NCBI RefSeq assembly: GCF_011682175.1
Contig: NZ_WHJG01000021.1
Location: 61,603-125,602, forward strand
DNA from: Massilia frigida
GTDB taxonomy: Bacteria > Pseudomonadota > Gammaproteobacteria > Burkholderiales > Burkholderiaceae_D
Direction: 5' to 3'
Length of the DNA stretch: 64,000 bases
This document shows, piece by piece, positions 1-8,800 of the stretch. The translations under genes and the position numbers were made by a program. How positions within the stretch are numbered: the stretch's first letter is position 1; the number at the start of each line of letters is the position of its first letter. Under the pieces are notes generated by a model. The model saw nothing but the letters and a program-made list of their open reading frames with translations, searched no databases and was not told where the DNA came from.

Positions 1-829
1 GCAAATCCTTGACGGCGTCGCTGGTGTCGGCCTCGATCGTGCATTGATTGATCGACCCGGTCAGCACGAACTCGGCCCCCAGCACGAAGCCGGCGGCCAG
101 CGCGGCCGGCGTGCCCATGCCGCCGGCCAGCCCCACGCGCGGGCGCGCCAGGTAGCCATGCCGCTCCTGCGCGGCGTCGCGCAGGCGCAGCAGCTCCGGG
201 ATCAGCACCGAGGCGACCCGCTTGTCGGTGTGGCCGGCCGAATCGGCCTCGCCGCACAAATCGCTGGCCAGCGGAATGCGCGCGGCCAGCGCTGCTTCCT
301 GCGCGGTCAGGCGCCCCTCGGCGAGCAGCGCGGCCACCAGCGCGGGCGGGGGCGGCGCCAGGAAGCGCTCGGCCACCTCGATGCGCGACGCCTTGCCGAG
401 GATGTGATGGCGTGCGCGCACGCGCCCGTCGGCGTCTTCGCTCAGGCCGCTGCAGCGGTAGCGCACCAGGGCCGGGGTGATGTCGATGAAGGCGGCCGCC
501 TCGATCACGCGCACCTGGTGCCGGAGCAAGAGGTCGACCAGCTCATCTTCCAGCGACGGCATCAGCATATTGTGCAAAAAATTGACCCCGAACGGGGCGC
601 CGGCCGGAATGCTGGCGCGGATCGCGGTGAGCGCGGCATCGATCGCTTCGAGGCGCTGGCCGCCGGAACCGTAAAAGCTGAGCAGGCCGGCCCTGGCCAT
701 GCGCGCCACCAGCGCCACGGAAGCGATGCCCTTGACCATGGCGCCGCACACATAGGCATAGCGCACGCCATGATCGCGCAGGAATGCCGGGCTGCCCAGG
801 CTGGCGGGATGGATCGTCGCGGTATTCAT
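1..829 (-). CDS. PfaD/PksE-type trans-acting enoyl reductase (3' end cut by window edge)
   Basis: Partial gene; 276 codons are visible and the reading frame is open to the window edge. Translating the minus strand from ATG 829 gives MNTATIHPASLGSP at the start, a Gly-rich YGSGGQ segment near residue 50, FGVNFLHN near 86, and a C-terminal stretch GLAGGMGTP followed by GSINQCTIEADTS. This is the signature of the PfaD/PksE family of FMN-dependent enoyl reductases related to 2-nitropropane dioxygenase. In trans-AT polyketide systems these enzymes reduce enoyl-ACP intermediates in trans, which fits the absence of any ER domain in the PKS modules here. Its ATG overlaps the stop of the acyltransferase gene (ATGA), so it is the last visible member of the operon. 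Which module it serves cannot be told. Confidence 0.9.
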   Translation of the reverse strand, partial: MNTATIHPASLGSPAFLRDHGVRYAYVCGAMVKGIASVALVARMARAGLLSFYGSGGQRLEAIDAALTAIRASIPAGAPFGVNFLHNMLMPSLEDELVDLLLRHQVRVIEAAAFIDITPALVRYRCSGLSEDADGRVRARHHILGKASRIEVAERFLAPPPPALVAALLAEGRLTAQEAALAARIPLASDLCGEADSAGHTDKRVASVLIPELLRLRDAAQERHGYLARPRVGLAGGMGTPAALAAGFVLGAEFVLTGSINQCTIEADTSDAVKDL

Positions 830-1668
830 CAATTCGCGAACGCCGTGTTCTGGCGGATGTTCTGGATCAGCCGGGTCAGCACCGCGCCCGGCCCCACCTC
901 GACGAACTCGCGCTCGCCGCGCCGGATCAGGTACTCCACGCTCTCGATCCAGCGCACGCTGCCGCTGACCTGGCGCAGCAGGGTTTCGCGCAGCGCGTCG
1001 GCGGCGTAGGGCAAGGCGGTGGCGTTGGCGACCACCGGCGTGTGCGGCGGGGAAAACGCCAGTGTGTCCAGGAAGCGCGCCAGCTCATCTTCGGTCGGTT
1101 TCATGTAGCGCGAGTGAAACGGCGCGCTCACGTCGAGCTCGACGATGTGCCTGGCGCCGGCCCCGCGCAGGCGCGCGCCGGCCGCGGCCAGCTCGGCCTT
1201 GGGACCGGCGATGACGGTCTGGTCGTAGGCATTGTAGTTGGCCACGTCGAGCGCGCTGCCTTCGACGGCGCGGCGCACCTGCGCCGGCGTCAGTCCGATC
1301 ACGGCAGCCATGCCGCCGCCGCCTACGCGCGCCATCAGTTCACCGCGTTTTTGCACCAGCCTCACCCCCGTGGCGAAGTCGATCGCGCCGGCGGCCCACA
1401 AGGCGGTGATTTCGCCCAGGCTGTGGCCGGCGAAGAACGCTGTCGGCGGCGCGCCACGCGCCAGCCACGCCAGCGCGCTGACCACGAACAGCGCCGGCTG
1501 GGTGTACTGGGTCTGCGACAGCTTGCCGTCGGGATTGTCGCGGCACAGCGCGGCCAGGTCGTAGCCGAGGATGGCCGAGGCTTGCGCCGTTTCCTGCGGA
1601 AATTGGGCAAACAGCGCCGCACCCATGCCCACGTGTTGGGAGCCTTGTCCCGGAAAGATAATCGTCAT
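829..1668 (-). CDS. Free-standing acyltransferase (trans-AT, probable malonyl transferase)
   Basis: 279 aa, about the size of a single FabD-like AT. Visible motifs are GQGSQ at 7-11, nucleophile elbow GHSLGE with Ser83, QKRGELM with Arg108 (the usual carboxylate-binding Arg of malonyl transferases), and APFHSRYM with catalytic His185. All PKS modules in this window lack AT domains, so at least one free AT must load malonyl units onto the carrier proteins, and this is the only one visible. A second family role, acyl hydrolase editing (PedC-type), is possible. The retained Arg argues for malonyl transfer, but I cannot settle it without a phylogeny. It follows the ECH2-like gene directly and overlaps the enoyl reductase start by four bases. 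Confidence 0.93.
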   Translation of the reverse strand: MTIIFPGQGSQHVGMGAALFAQFPQETAQASAILGYDLAALCRDNPDGKLSQTQYTQPALFVVSALAWLARGAPPTAFFAGHSLGEITALWAAGAIDFATGVRLVQKRGELMARVGGGGMAAVIGLTPAQVRRAVEGSALDVANYNAYDQTVIAGPKAELAAAGARLRGAGARHIVELDVSAPFHSRYMKPTEDELARFLDTLAFSPPHTPVVANATALPYAADALRETLLRQVSGSVRWIESVEYLIRRGEREFVEVGPGAVLTRLIQNIRQNTAFAN

Positions 1669-2415
1669 TTAGGTTCCAAATCTGGTGTCGATACGTTCGC
1701 GTACTTCGCTGCCGGCGAAGGTCGTCTCGTGCATGCGCCGTTCCGCCGCCACCGTGCCCGGCAGTGCTGCGCGAATACGCTCCGTCAGGTGCCGCTTGAG
1801 CAGCACCAGCGATGCGCGCGGCTTGTCGGCGATCTCGCGCGCCAGGCGCAGCGCCAGCGCGACCACGTCCTTGCGCCTGGACACGTGCACGCCGACGCCG
1901 CGCCGCGCCAGCTCGCCCCCCTGGTAGCCGCCGGCCGTGAGCAGCATTTCGGCGGCCAGCGCGCTGCCGAATTTTTCAGGCAGGATCAGGGTCGCCCCCA
2001 TCCCCGGCGTAAAGCCGTATTTCATGAAGTTGGCGCTGTAGACGGCTTCCTCGGCGAGCACGATCACGTCCGCAAACAAGCCCATTACGAGGCCGCCGCC
2101 AAGGGCGTGGCCCTGCATGGCCGCCACCACCGGGATCTCGCAATCGAGCAGCAGGCGGTACAGCGGCATGTCGTCGAAGCGGATGCGCTGCTCCACAATG
2201 CCGATCAGCTCGTCACGGGTGCCGCCGGTGCAAAACACATTGTCGACCCCGTGCAGCACGATGACATGGATGGCCGGATCGGCCTGGGCCTGGTCGAGCG
2301 CGTGCGCCAGGCCAACGACCAGCTCGTGTGTGAACTGGTTGCTGTTGGCGCGGTCGGCCAGTTCGATGAGCGCGATATGCGGCGCGGGAAAATGCAGGTG
2401 AACCACGGAACTCAT
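1669..2415 (-). CDS. Enoyl-CoA hydratase/isomerase homologue, PksI-like (beta-branch decarboxylase, ECH2)
   Basis: 248 aa from ATG 2415. I prefer this start over the in-frame TTG 18 bases upstream because a clear GGGAGGA ribosome site sits in front of it and the ATG overlaps the previous stop as ATGA. Crotonase-fold motifs are FCTGG (61-65) and QGHALGGG (101-108, oxyanion loop). The segment NFMKYGFTPGMG (129-140) is the pattern of PksI-like ECH2 proteins. In beta-branching cassettes these decarboxylate the glutaconyl-type intermediate made by ECH1 to leave a methyl or methylene branch. The neighbouring genes (ECH1, HMGS, decarboxylating KS) complete the cassette. The final double-bond position cannot be predicted from sequence. 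Confidence 0.92.
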   Translation of the reverse strand: MSSVVHLHFPAPHIALIELADRANSNQFTHELVVGLAHALDQAQADPAIHVIVLHGVDNVFCTGGTRDELIGIVEQRIRFDDMPLYRLLLDCEIPVVAAMQGHALGGGLVMGLFADVIVLAEEAVYSANFMKYGFTPGMGATLILPEKFGSALAAEMLLTAGGYQGGELARRGVGVHVSRRKDVVALALRLAREIADKPRASLVLLKRHLTERIRAALPGTVAAERRMHETTFAGSEVRERIDTRFGT

Positions 2416-3161
2416 GCTGTTTTTCCTCCCCAAAGGCCGTGTTCGATCAGCTCTCGCGTACGGTCGAGGCTGCCAGGTTGTTGCATGAGCGCGGCGATGC
2501 TGGCCACGGCCAGCTGCTCGTCGCGGTCGGTAATCGGTGCGAGCTGCCCCATGTAGTGCTTGAGCGTAGCCACCGCCGTCTCGGGAATGCGCTCGACCGA
2601 CAGCACCAGCCGGCGCAGCGCTTCATGTCCCTGCGGCGCCAGCTGGTCGGCCAGGTGCAGTTCGACGGCGCGGCGCGCATCGATCTTGTGCGCCGTCAGG
2701 GCCAGCATCTGGCTGTTGTGCGCGCCCAGGCGGCGGATCAGGAACGGCAGCACGCACGCCGGTATCAAGCCGAGCAGCACTTCCGGCAGCCGGAAGCTGG
2801 CCGCCTCGGTGCAGATCACGTAGTCGCTGGCCGCGACCAGGCCCACGCCGCCGGCCTGCACGGCGCCTTCGACCAGGGCGACGATGATGCACGGGCTGCT
2901 GGCAAACCGGCGCAGCAGCCTGAAATACTGCTGCGCCGCCTCGGCCGGCGCGCAGCTGGCGCTGCCGCCCAGGTCGGCCCCGCTGCAAAACACCGGGCCA
3001 TTGGCGCACAGCGCCACCACGCGCACCAGCGGATCGGCCTCGGCCTGGTCGAGCGCCGCGCTAATCTGGCCGAGCAAGGCGGCGTCGAGGGTATTGTTGG
3101 CGTCCGGCTTGTCGAGCGTGATGGTCAGCAGCCGGCCCTGCTTCTGGAGTTTTACGCCCAT
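2412..3161 (-). CDS. Enoyl-CoA hydratase homologue, PksH-like (beta-branch dehydratase, ECH1)
   Basis: 249 aa from ATG 3161; the start lies 10 bases inside the end of the HMGS gene, like the other overlaps in this operon. Crotonase motifs are FCSGADL (58-64), EGAVQAGGVG (98-107) and ASFRLPEVLLGLIP (121-134), the last typical of PksH/CurE-like ECH1 dehydratases. The expected role is to dehydrate the 3-hydroxy-3-methylglutaryl-type intermediate made by the HMGS on a PKS carrier protein, before decarboxylation by the PksI-like protein. An open frame extends further upstream, but it lies in the HMGS coding region in another frame and is not protein-like, so I exclude it. Confidence 0.92.
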   Translation of the reverse strand: MGVKLQKQGRLLTITLDKPDANNTLDAALLGQISAALDQAEADPLVRVVALCANGPVFCSGADLGGSASCAPAEAAQQYFRLLRRFASSPCIIVALVEGAVQAGGVGLVAASDYVICTEAASFRLPEVLLGLIPACVLPFLIRRLGAHNSQMLALTAHKIDARRAVELHLADQLAPQGHEALRRLVLSVERIPETAVATLKHYMGQLAPITDRDEQLAVASIAALMQQPGSLDRTRELIEHGLWGGKTA

Positions 3162-4369
3162 CGGTACTCCCGGTGGTAATCCTTGATACGGTCCAGCACC
3201 AGCAAGCCGCGTCCGCGCATCAGGCGTTCCCAGTCGAGCGATTCCGGCTCGGCGTCGCGCACGCCGAAGCGCAGGCGCTGCTGGGTTTCCAGCAGGCGCT
3301 CGTACTCGGCCATCGACAGGGCATGGCGCGCATCGAGATGGGCGCCGATGTCGAGCCGGGCGATGGCGCGCTGCGAGGCGGCCGTGGCCACGGCGCTGTA
3401 GAACTCCGAACAGCATCCGGAGCCGTAGGAAAACAAGCCCACGCGCTTGGGCGCGTCGTCGAAGCGCCCAAGCGCCAGGATCCCGGCCAGCGCCAGGAAC
3501 ACCGTGCCCGAATAGATATTGCCGACCCGTGCGCAAAAGCGCAGCGACGGTTCCAGCCGGCGCAGGAAATCCTGCTCGACCAGGGCCGGCGCCACCCGTT
3601 CGAATTTGCGCATCATGGTGCGGTGCGCACCCTTGGCCATGCCGCCGAACGGCGTGTGCACGGCCAGGTAGTCGAAACTGCCGAAGCTGGTGCCGGGCGC
3701 CTTGCGCTGATACGCCAGGAAGCTGTTTTCCATGCATTCCAGGTAGGTCAGCAGCGACAGGTCGGCGTCGCCGGTTTCGATGTCCGGGGTCGGACGGCAG
3801 GAATCCATCACTTCGAAGCCGTAACAGCCGCTCAGTCCTTTTTCGATCTCCACCAGCAGCGGCTGGTCGCCGATCAGCATGGCCACGCCGGCGGCGCCCT
3901 GCGACGGCTCGGCGTAGGTATGCGGAATCGGGCGCGCCATGTCGGTGGTGATGACCAGCGACTTGGCCCCCGGCGACAGGCCGGCGTGCGCATGCGCCAG
4001 CGCGCTTTGCAGGGCCGCCGTGCCGCCGTAGCAGGCGTGCTTGACCTCGAAGGTGCGGCAGTTGCGGCTCAGCCCCAGCGCCTGGTGCACGTAGGTGGAC
4101 AAGGGCTTGCCGAAGTCGACGCCCGATTCGCTGGCCACGATCAACTGTTCGATGCGCTCGCGCTGCTGCGGCCCGAGGCGGTCGATCACCGGCTTGGCCG
4201 CGTTGACGGCGAAGGTCACCGCGTCTTCAAACGGCAGCGCCACGGTTTTCTCGCGCATCAGCAGGTTGTGCATGCGCTGCACGTCCAGCCCGCGCGCCGC
4301 CGCCAGCACGTTCACGTCGAGCGCGGCGCGGCCGACGTACACGCCCATGTCTTCGATCCCGGCCCTCAT
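3152..4369 (-). CDS. HMG-CoA-synthase homologue, PksG-like (beta-branching)
   Basis: 405 aa, normal length. Candidate catalytic residues are Glu81 (ASESG), Cys113 (KHACYGG) and His238 (AVHTPFGGMAKGAH), matching the Glu/Cys/His triad of HMG-CoA synthases. In trans-AT PKS clusters such proteins condense an acetyl group, carried on a dedicated donor ACP, with the beta-keto group of a chain held on an acceptor ACP. Both partners are visible here: a donor-type ACP at the end of the 5236-aa PKS and a tandem ACP pair in module 10. The ATG overlaps the stop of the decarboxylating KS (ATGA). Confidence 0.95.
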   Translation of the reverse strand: MRAGIEDMGVYVGRAALDVNVLAAARGLDVQRMHNLLMREKTVALPFEDAVTFAVNAAKPVIDRLGPQQRERIEQLIVASESGVDFGKPLSTYVHQALGLSRNCRTFEVKHACYGGTAALQSALAHAHAGLSPGAKSLVITTDMARPIPHTYAEPSQGAAGVAMLIGDQPLLVEIEKGLSGCYGFEVMDSCRPTPDIETGDADLSLLTYLECMENSFLAYQRKAPGTSFGSFDYLAVHTPFGGMAKGAHRTMMRKFERVAPALVEQDFLRRLEPSLRFCARVGNIYSGTVFLALAGILALGRFDDAPKRVGLFSYGSGCCSEFYSAVATAASQRAIARLDIGAHLDARHALSMAEYERLLETQQRLRFGVRDAEPESLDWERLMRGRGLLVLDRIKDYHREYRWA

Positions 4370-5562
4370 GCGCGGCTCACCGCGACGCAGGTGTTGAAGC
4401 CGCCGATACTGAAACCATTCGACAGCGCCGCATTGATCGTCAACGGCGCGCTTTCGCGCCCGGCAAAGCGCAGGCGCGGGTCGATCGCCTCACTCAGGCG
4501 CGGATTCGGATGGACGAAGTTGTCCCGCATCTGGATCACGGTGGCCACCAGTTCCACCACGCCGGCCGCGCCGATGGTGTGCCCGGTGATAGCCTTGGTG
4601 GAGTTGAGCACGGCCCCGGTCCCCACGGCTTGGGTAATGGCGGCGCATTCGGCGCGGTCGCCCATCGGCGTGCCGGTGCCGTGCGTATTGATGTAGTCGA
4701 TCTGGCTGCCTTCGAGGCCGGCGGCGGCCAGCGCCGCGCGCATCGCCGCCGCTTCGCCGTCGGCATTGGCCTCGGTGCCGGCATTGCCATCAAGGACAAT
4801 CGACGCCCCGGCCAGGCGCGCCAGCGGCAGCGCGCCGCGTGCGCCGGCGCTGTCGGCGCTTTCGAGCAGGACCGCGGCGGCGGCCTGGCCGTAGACGAAG
4901 CCCAGGCTGGCGCTGTCGAAGGGGATCGACGCGCGCGCCGGGTCGCTGCCCTCGGGCGGCGCGGCCAGCGCGCCCAGGTTGGCAAAGGCGAGCATCTCCA
5001 GTTCGGAAAAATCGCTCATGGCACCGACCACCAGGCAGGCGCGCGCGGCGCCGGAGCGGATCAGGGTCCAGCCCTGGAACAGGGCGGCGTTCCCGCTGGC
5101 CATGCCGGCGCCGGTGGTAAACCCGATCCCGCCCAGGCCGGCGATCTCGCTCACCGCCGCCACCACCGTGCTGTCGAGGAAACTGGCGGCGTAGCGCGGA
5201 TTGACGTACGCCGGGCGTTCCATGAAGCGTTCGTAGGCATCGGCAAATTGCGCCTGGTGCAGATTACTGCCCGCCACCACGATGGCGCAATCGGGGCCGC
5301 TCCAGCGCCCCGATTGCAGCGCTTCGAGCGCGGCGGCGCAACTGGCCTGCAGCGCCGCCGGACGGCCGCGCAAGACCTGGCGTGCGCGCTCGTCAAGCGG
5401 CGCGACGTCGCCCTGGTACAGCGCGGCCGGAAAACTGCGCCCCGAGCGCGCCAGCCGGGTCCAGCCGAACACGCCCTGCCCGCTGCGCAGTGCCGCGCCG
5501 AAGAGCGCCACGTCGGGCGCCAGCGCGCCCTGGAACCCCATGCCTGTCACAATCACCTTCAT
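4366..5562 (-). CDS. Decarboxylating ketosynthase (PksF-like) with Met in place of the active Cys
   Basis: 398 aa from ATG 5562, which overlaps the PKS stop as ATGA. It is a thiolase-fold KS that keeps both histidines (His294 in NTHGTGT, His328 in ITGHTIG) and Lys323. The nucleophile position reads FTTGAGMASGN, so aligned to FabF-like ATACTSG the Cys is Met154. Loss of the Cys is a hallmark of stand-alone KSs that only decarboxylate malonyl-ACP to acetyl-ACP for the HMGS step. Ser or Gln is the usual replacement as I know the family. Codon 5103-5101 reads ATG on the minus strand, so this is what the sequence says and not an alignment slip. Condensing activity is unlikely. Confidence 0.92.
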   Translation of the reverse strand: MKVIVTGMGFQGALAPDVALFGAALRSGQGVFGWTRLARSGRSFPAALYQGDVAPLDERARQVLRGRPAALQASCAAALEALQSGRWSGPDCAIVVAGSNLHQAQFADAYERFMERPAYVNPRYAASFLDSTVVAAVSEIAGLGGIGFTTGAGMASGNAALFQGWTLIRSGAARACLVVGAMSDFSELEMLAFANLGALAAPPEGSDPARASIPFDSASLGFVYGQAAAAVLLESADSAGARGALPLARLAGASIVLDGNAGTEANADGEAAAMRAALAAAGLEGSQIDYINTHGTGTPMGDRAECAAITQAVGTGAVLNSTKAITGHTIGAAGVVELVATVIQMRDNFVHPNPRLSEAIDPRLRFAGRESAPLTINAALSNGFSIGGFNTCVAVSRA

Positions 5563-5849
5563 GCCTGCCCCTCCACCAGCACCGCGCCGGCACGCCGGCG
5601 CAGGTGTATCAAAAATACCTCGACCAATGAGGCGATGTCCTGCACCCCGGCCAGTTCGGTCGGCGCGAACGTCAGCTGCAAGTCCTCCATCGTGCAGATC
5701 GCCACTTCCACCCGGTCCAGCGAATTGGCGCCCAGCTCGTGCAGGCTGGCGCCCATGGTGATGCGCGCGCCGTCGACGTGTGGCAAGATGCGCCGCACAT
5801 GTTCGCGCACCTTGCTGAACACCGCCTGCGCCTGCGGCTCGATGAAGCC
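5559..5849 (-). other. C-terminal ACP resembling beta-branching donor ACP, fused behind TE
   Basis: Residues about 5141-5236 form a complete ACP with ELGANSLDRVEV (Ser5183), the pattern of the free-standing donor ACPs (AcpK-type) that carry acetyl for HMGS. There is no stop codon between the TE and this ACP, so it is translated as part of the PKS. The next gene is the decarboxylating KS that would act on its malonyl group. Confidence 0.8.
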
Positions 5850-8800
5850 GATGACCTGCTGCGCCACCGCGCCGATGGCCGGTTCCAGCCCAAGGCAAAA
5901 GTGGTCGGTATCGATCGCCGCGATCTGCGGCGCCTCGCCCAGCCAGGTGCTCCAGCCGTGATCGGGCTGGTCGTCGTCGATTTTGACCGCCGCCAGGCCG
6001 AGCGGACTATCGGGTCCGATGAAACTGTGGCGATTGCGGATCATGATGGTATGCATGGCACAGGGTTCCGGGTTGTAATGATCGAGCAAGGGCGCGCACT
6101 GGTTCGCCGTTGCCAGCAGGGGTGCGGTGAGCGCGGCCAGCTCGCGTTCGGACAGGCGCACGTCGCGCGTGCGTTCGAGCAGCGCGCCGACCACGGTGTT
6201 GAGGAAGCCATCCCACGAAGCGGCGCGCAGCGAGGCCAGCGCGGCCGAACCGGGGGCAAAGGCGTCGAGCAGGATCAGCGCCCTGACCTGCTCTCCGGCC
6301 TGCACCAGTTGGCGCCCCATCTCGAAGGCGACCGCGCCGCCGAACGAGTAGCCGCCCAGGATGTACGGACCGCGCGGCTGGATGCGCCGCACTTCCGCCA
6401 GATAGGCGCTGGCCATCGCTTCGAGCGTGGCGAACGGCGTTTCACCGGAGTCGCACGCGGGTGCGCGCAGCGCATGCAGCGGCCACGAGGCCGGCAAGTG
6501 CACGCCCAGGCGCGTGACCCAGTCGGTTTCACCGAGCACGCTGTGGACCCAGAAGCTGCGCGGCCCGGCACCGGCGCCATTGATGGCGATCGAACTGGCC
6601 GGCGCCTGCCGTGGCGCGGCCGGCGCGCGGGCGCCGCGCGCCGACAGTTCGGCGGCCAGCAGCGCGATGCTGTTATACCGATGCAGCAGCGTGGCCGGCA
6701 AGGCGCCGAAACGCGGTTCGAGCTTGTGCAGGATATCGATGGCGACCAGCGAATCGACGCCATACACGTCGAACGGGGCGTCATTATCGAGTTCGTCGTC
6801 GAGCGTGCGCAGCACGCCGGCGACGACCGCGCGCACCGCGTCCAGGTCGGCGCCACCGAGCGCCGCCTGCGCGGGCGGCGCCACTGCCGGTGCCGGCGCC
6901 GCCTCAGGCTGCGGCGCGAGCAGGCGGATCACCGCCACCTGTTGCTGGTGCGAGGCGACGATCCGTTCGATCGCCTCGACCGCGTCGGCCAGCGTGACCG
7001 AACCGACGCCGTGGCGGCGCGCCAGCGCGCGATGGCGGTCGGTCGCGACCACGCCCACATCACCCCAGAAACCCCAGTTGATGATCTTCACCGGCCAGCG
7101 CCGGCGCAGCGCCAGCGCCGCCGCAGTGGCGTCCTGCAGCGTGCTGGCGGCCGTGTAACTGGCCTGGCCCGCGTTGCGGGTGAACGAAATGGTCGACGAA
7201 AACACCAGCAGCCAGTCGAGCGCCACGGCATCGAACGCCTGCGCCAGCATGCAGGTGCCGCGCCCCTTGGCGCGCAGGGTGGCGCTGAAGGCATCGTCGT
7301 CCAGGCGCGCCAGGGTCTGGTCCTGCAGGGCCAGCGCCGAGTGAATCACCCCGTGCACCACGCCCCAGCGCGCCAATGCGGCGTCGCGCGCCTGTTCCAG
7401 CGCGGCCAGGTCGCCCAGGTCCGCGCGCAGGTAGATCGCTTCGCCTCCGGCCGCCGTGATGGCGGCGATGCTGGCGTCGATGGCCGCATCGGCCGGGCGC
7501 CGCCCGACCAGGGCGATGCGCGCCTGATGGACTTGCGCCAGGTGGCGCGCCAGCGCACCGCCGATGCCACCGCCACCGCCGACGATCACATACACGCCGG
7601 CGCGGCGGAACGCCGGCTGACCGGCCGCTTTCAGCGCCAGCGGGTCGAGATGCTGGGCGTAATACTGGCCGGCGCGCCAGGCGGCGCTGCCGGGAGCAGC
7701 CTCGTTCACGAGAGCCGCCACCGCCGCGCCGGTCGGGCCGTCCTGTCCCGGCAGATCCAGGTGGGCCACGCCAACAGCGGGAAACTCCTTGCCGAGCACA
7801 CCGGCCAGGCCGGCCAGGGCGGCCGCCTGCGGCATGATCGCGTCGCCGTCGAGCACCCGGTAGATGCCGTTGGTGAGCACCACCAGTTCGGGCAGCATGC
7901 GTTCGGCCAGCACCCAGGCACGGACAAAGCGCACCAGCGACAGCGTGGCCATGTCCTGGAACTGGTCGAGCGCCACGCCCTCGGTGAGCGGCTCGCCGGC
8001 CAGTCCGGCCATGAAGACCACCCGGCCCAGGTCGGGCAGCGCGGCGGCCAGTTGCGACCAGTGGGACAGCGAACGGTGATCGATTTCGAGCGGGCTTACT
8101 CCCTCCGCGCCGGGGCGCCAGCTTGAACCGAGCAAGACCTCGGTGACCGGCCCTGCCCCGGCGAGGTGCGCGCCAAGGCCAAGCTCGATCCCGGCGTGCA
8201 GGACCAGGGTATGCCCGGCTGTCGCGGCGCGTGCCGGCGGCGCCGCGGCGGCGCGCCACTGCGGGCCGAAGTAGGAGGCGGCGTCGGCGCCGGCGTCGCG
8301 GCGCGGCGGCAGCGAGCTGAAACCGCTGATCTCGACCAGCAATTCGCCCTCCGGCGTGACGATGGCAATGTCGAAGCTGGGTGCCTCGCCCTGGCGCAGC
8401 GTGGCGATGGCAAGGCAGCCCGGCACCAGCGGCCCATGCTGAATCAGGCTGTCGAGCAGGTAGGGCAGCATGGCGTCGGCCGCGCTGTCCTGGCCCAGTG
8501 CGAAGCCGATTGGCGTCTGCAACGCCGCGTCGAGCACGCGCGGGTCGAGCGTGTAGCGCGCAAAGTCGGCCGGCACTTCCAGGCGCGCGATGACCCGCTG
8601 GCGGTCGCGCCGCAGCGAGGTAATTCCGCGCAAGGCGCCGCCATATTCCAGGCCCAGGCTGTGGAAGGCGGCGTACACCGCTTCGCCGCTGAATTCTTCC
8701 GCGTGGTCGAGCTGCAAGTCGATACGGCGGGCGGCGGGCCGGTCGATCACGACTACCCGGCCACGGCAATATTCACTGTCGAAGACAATGTCGTCGGCGT

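Noticed and set aside
3162..3737. N-terminal extension of the ECH1 gene upstream of ATG 3161
   Set aside because: It lies wholly in HMGS coding sequence in another frame; the crotonase fold begins at the chosen ATG.
5563..5898. N-terminal extension of the decarboxylating KS
   Set aside because: It is antiframe to the TE and ACP of the PKS and not KS-like; the KS fold begins at MKVIVTGMGF.
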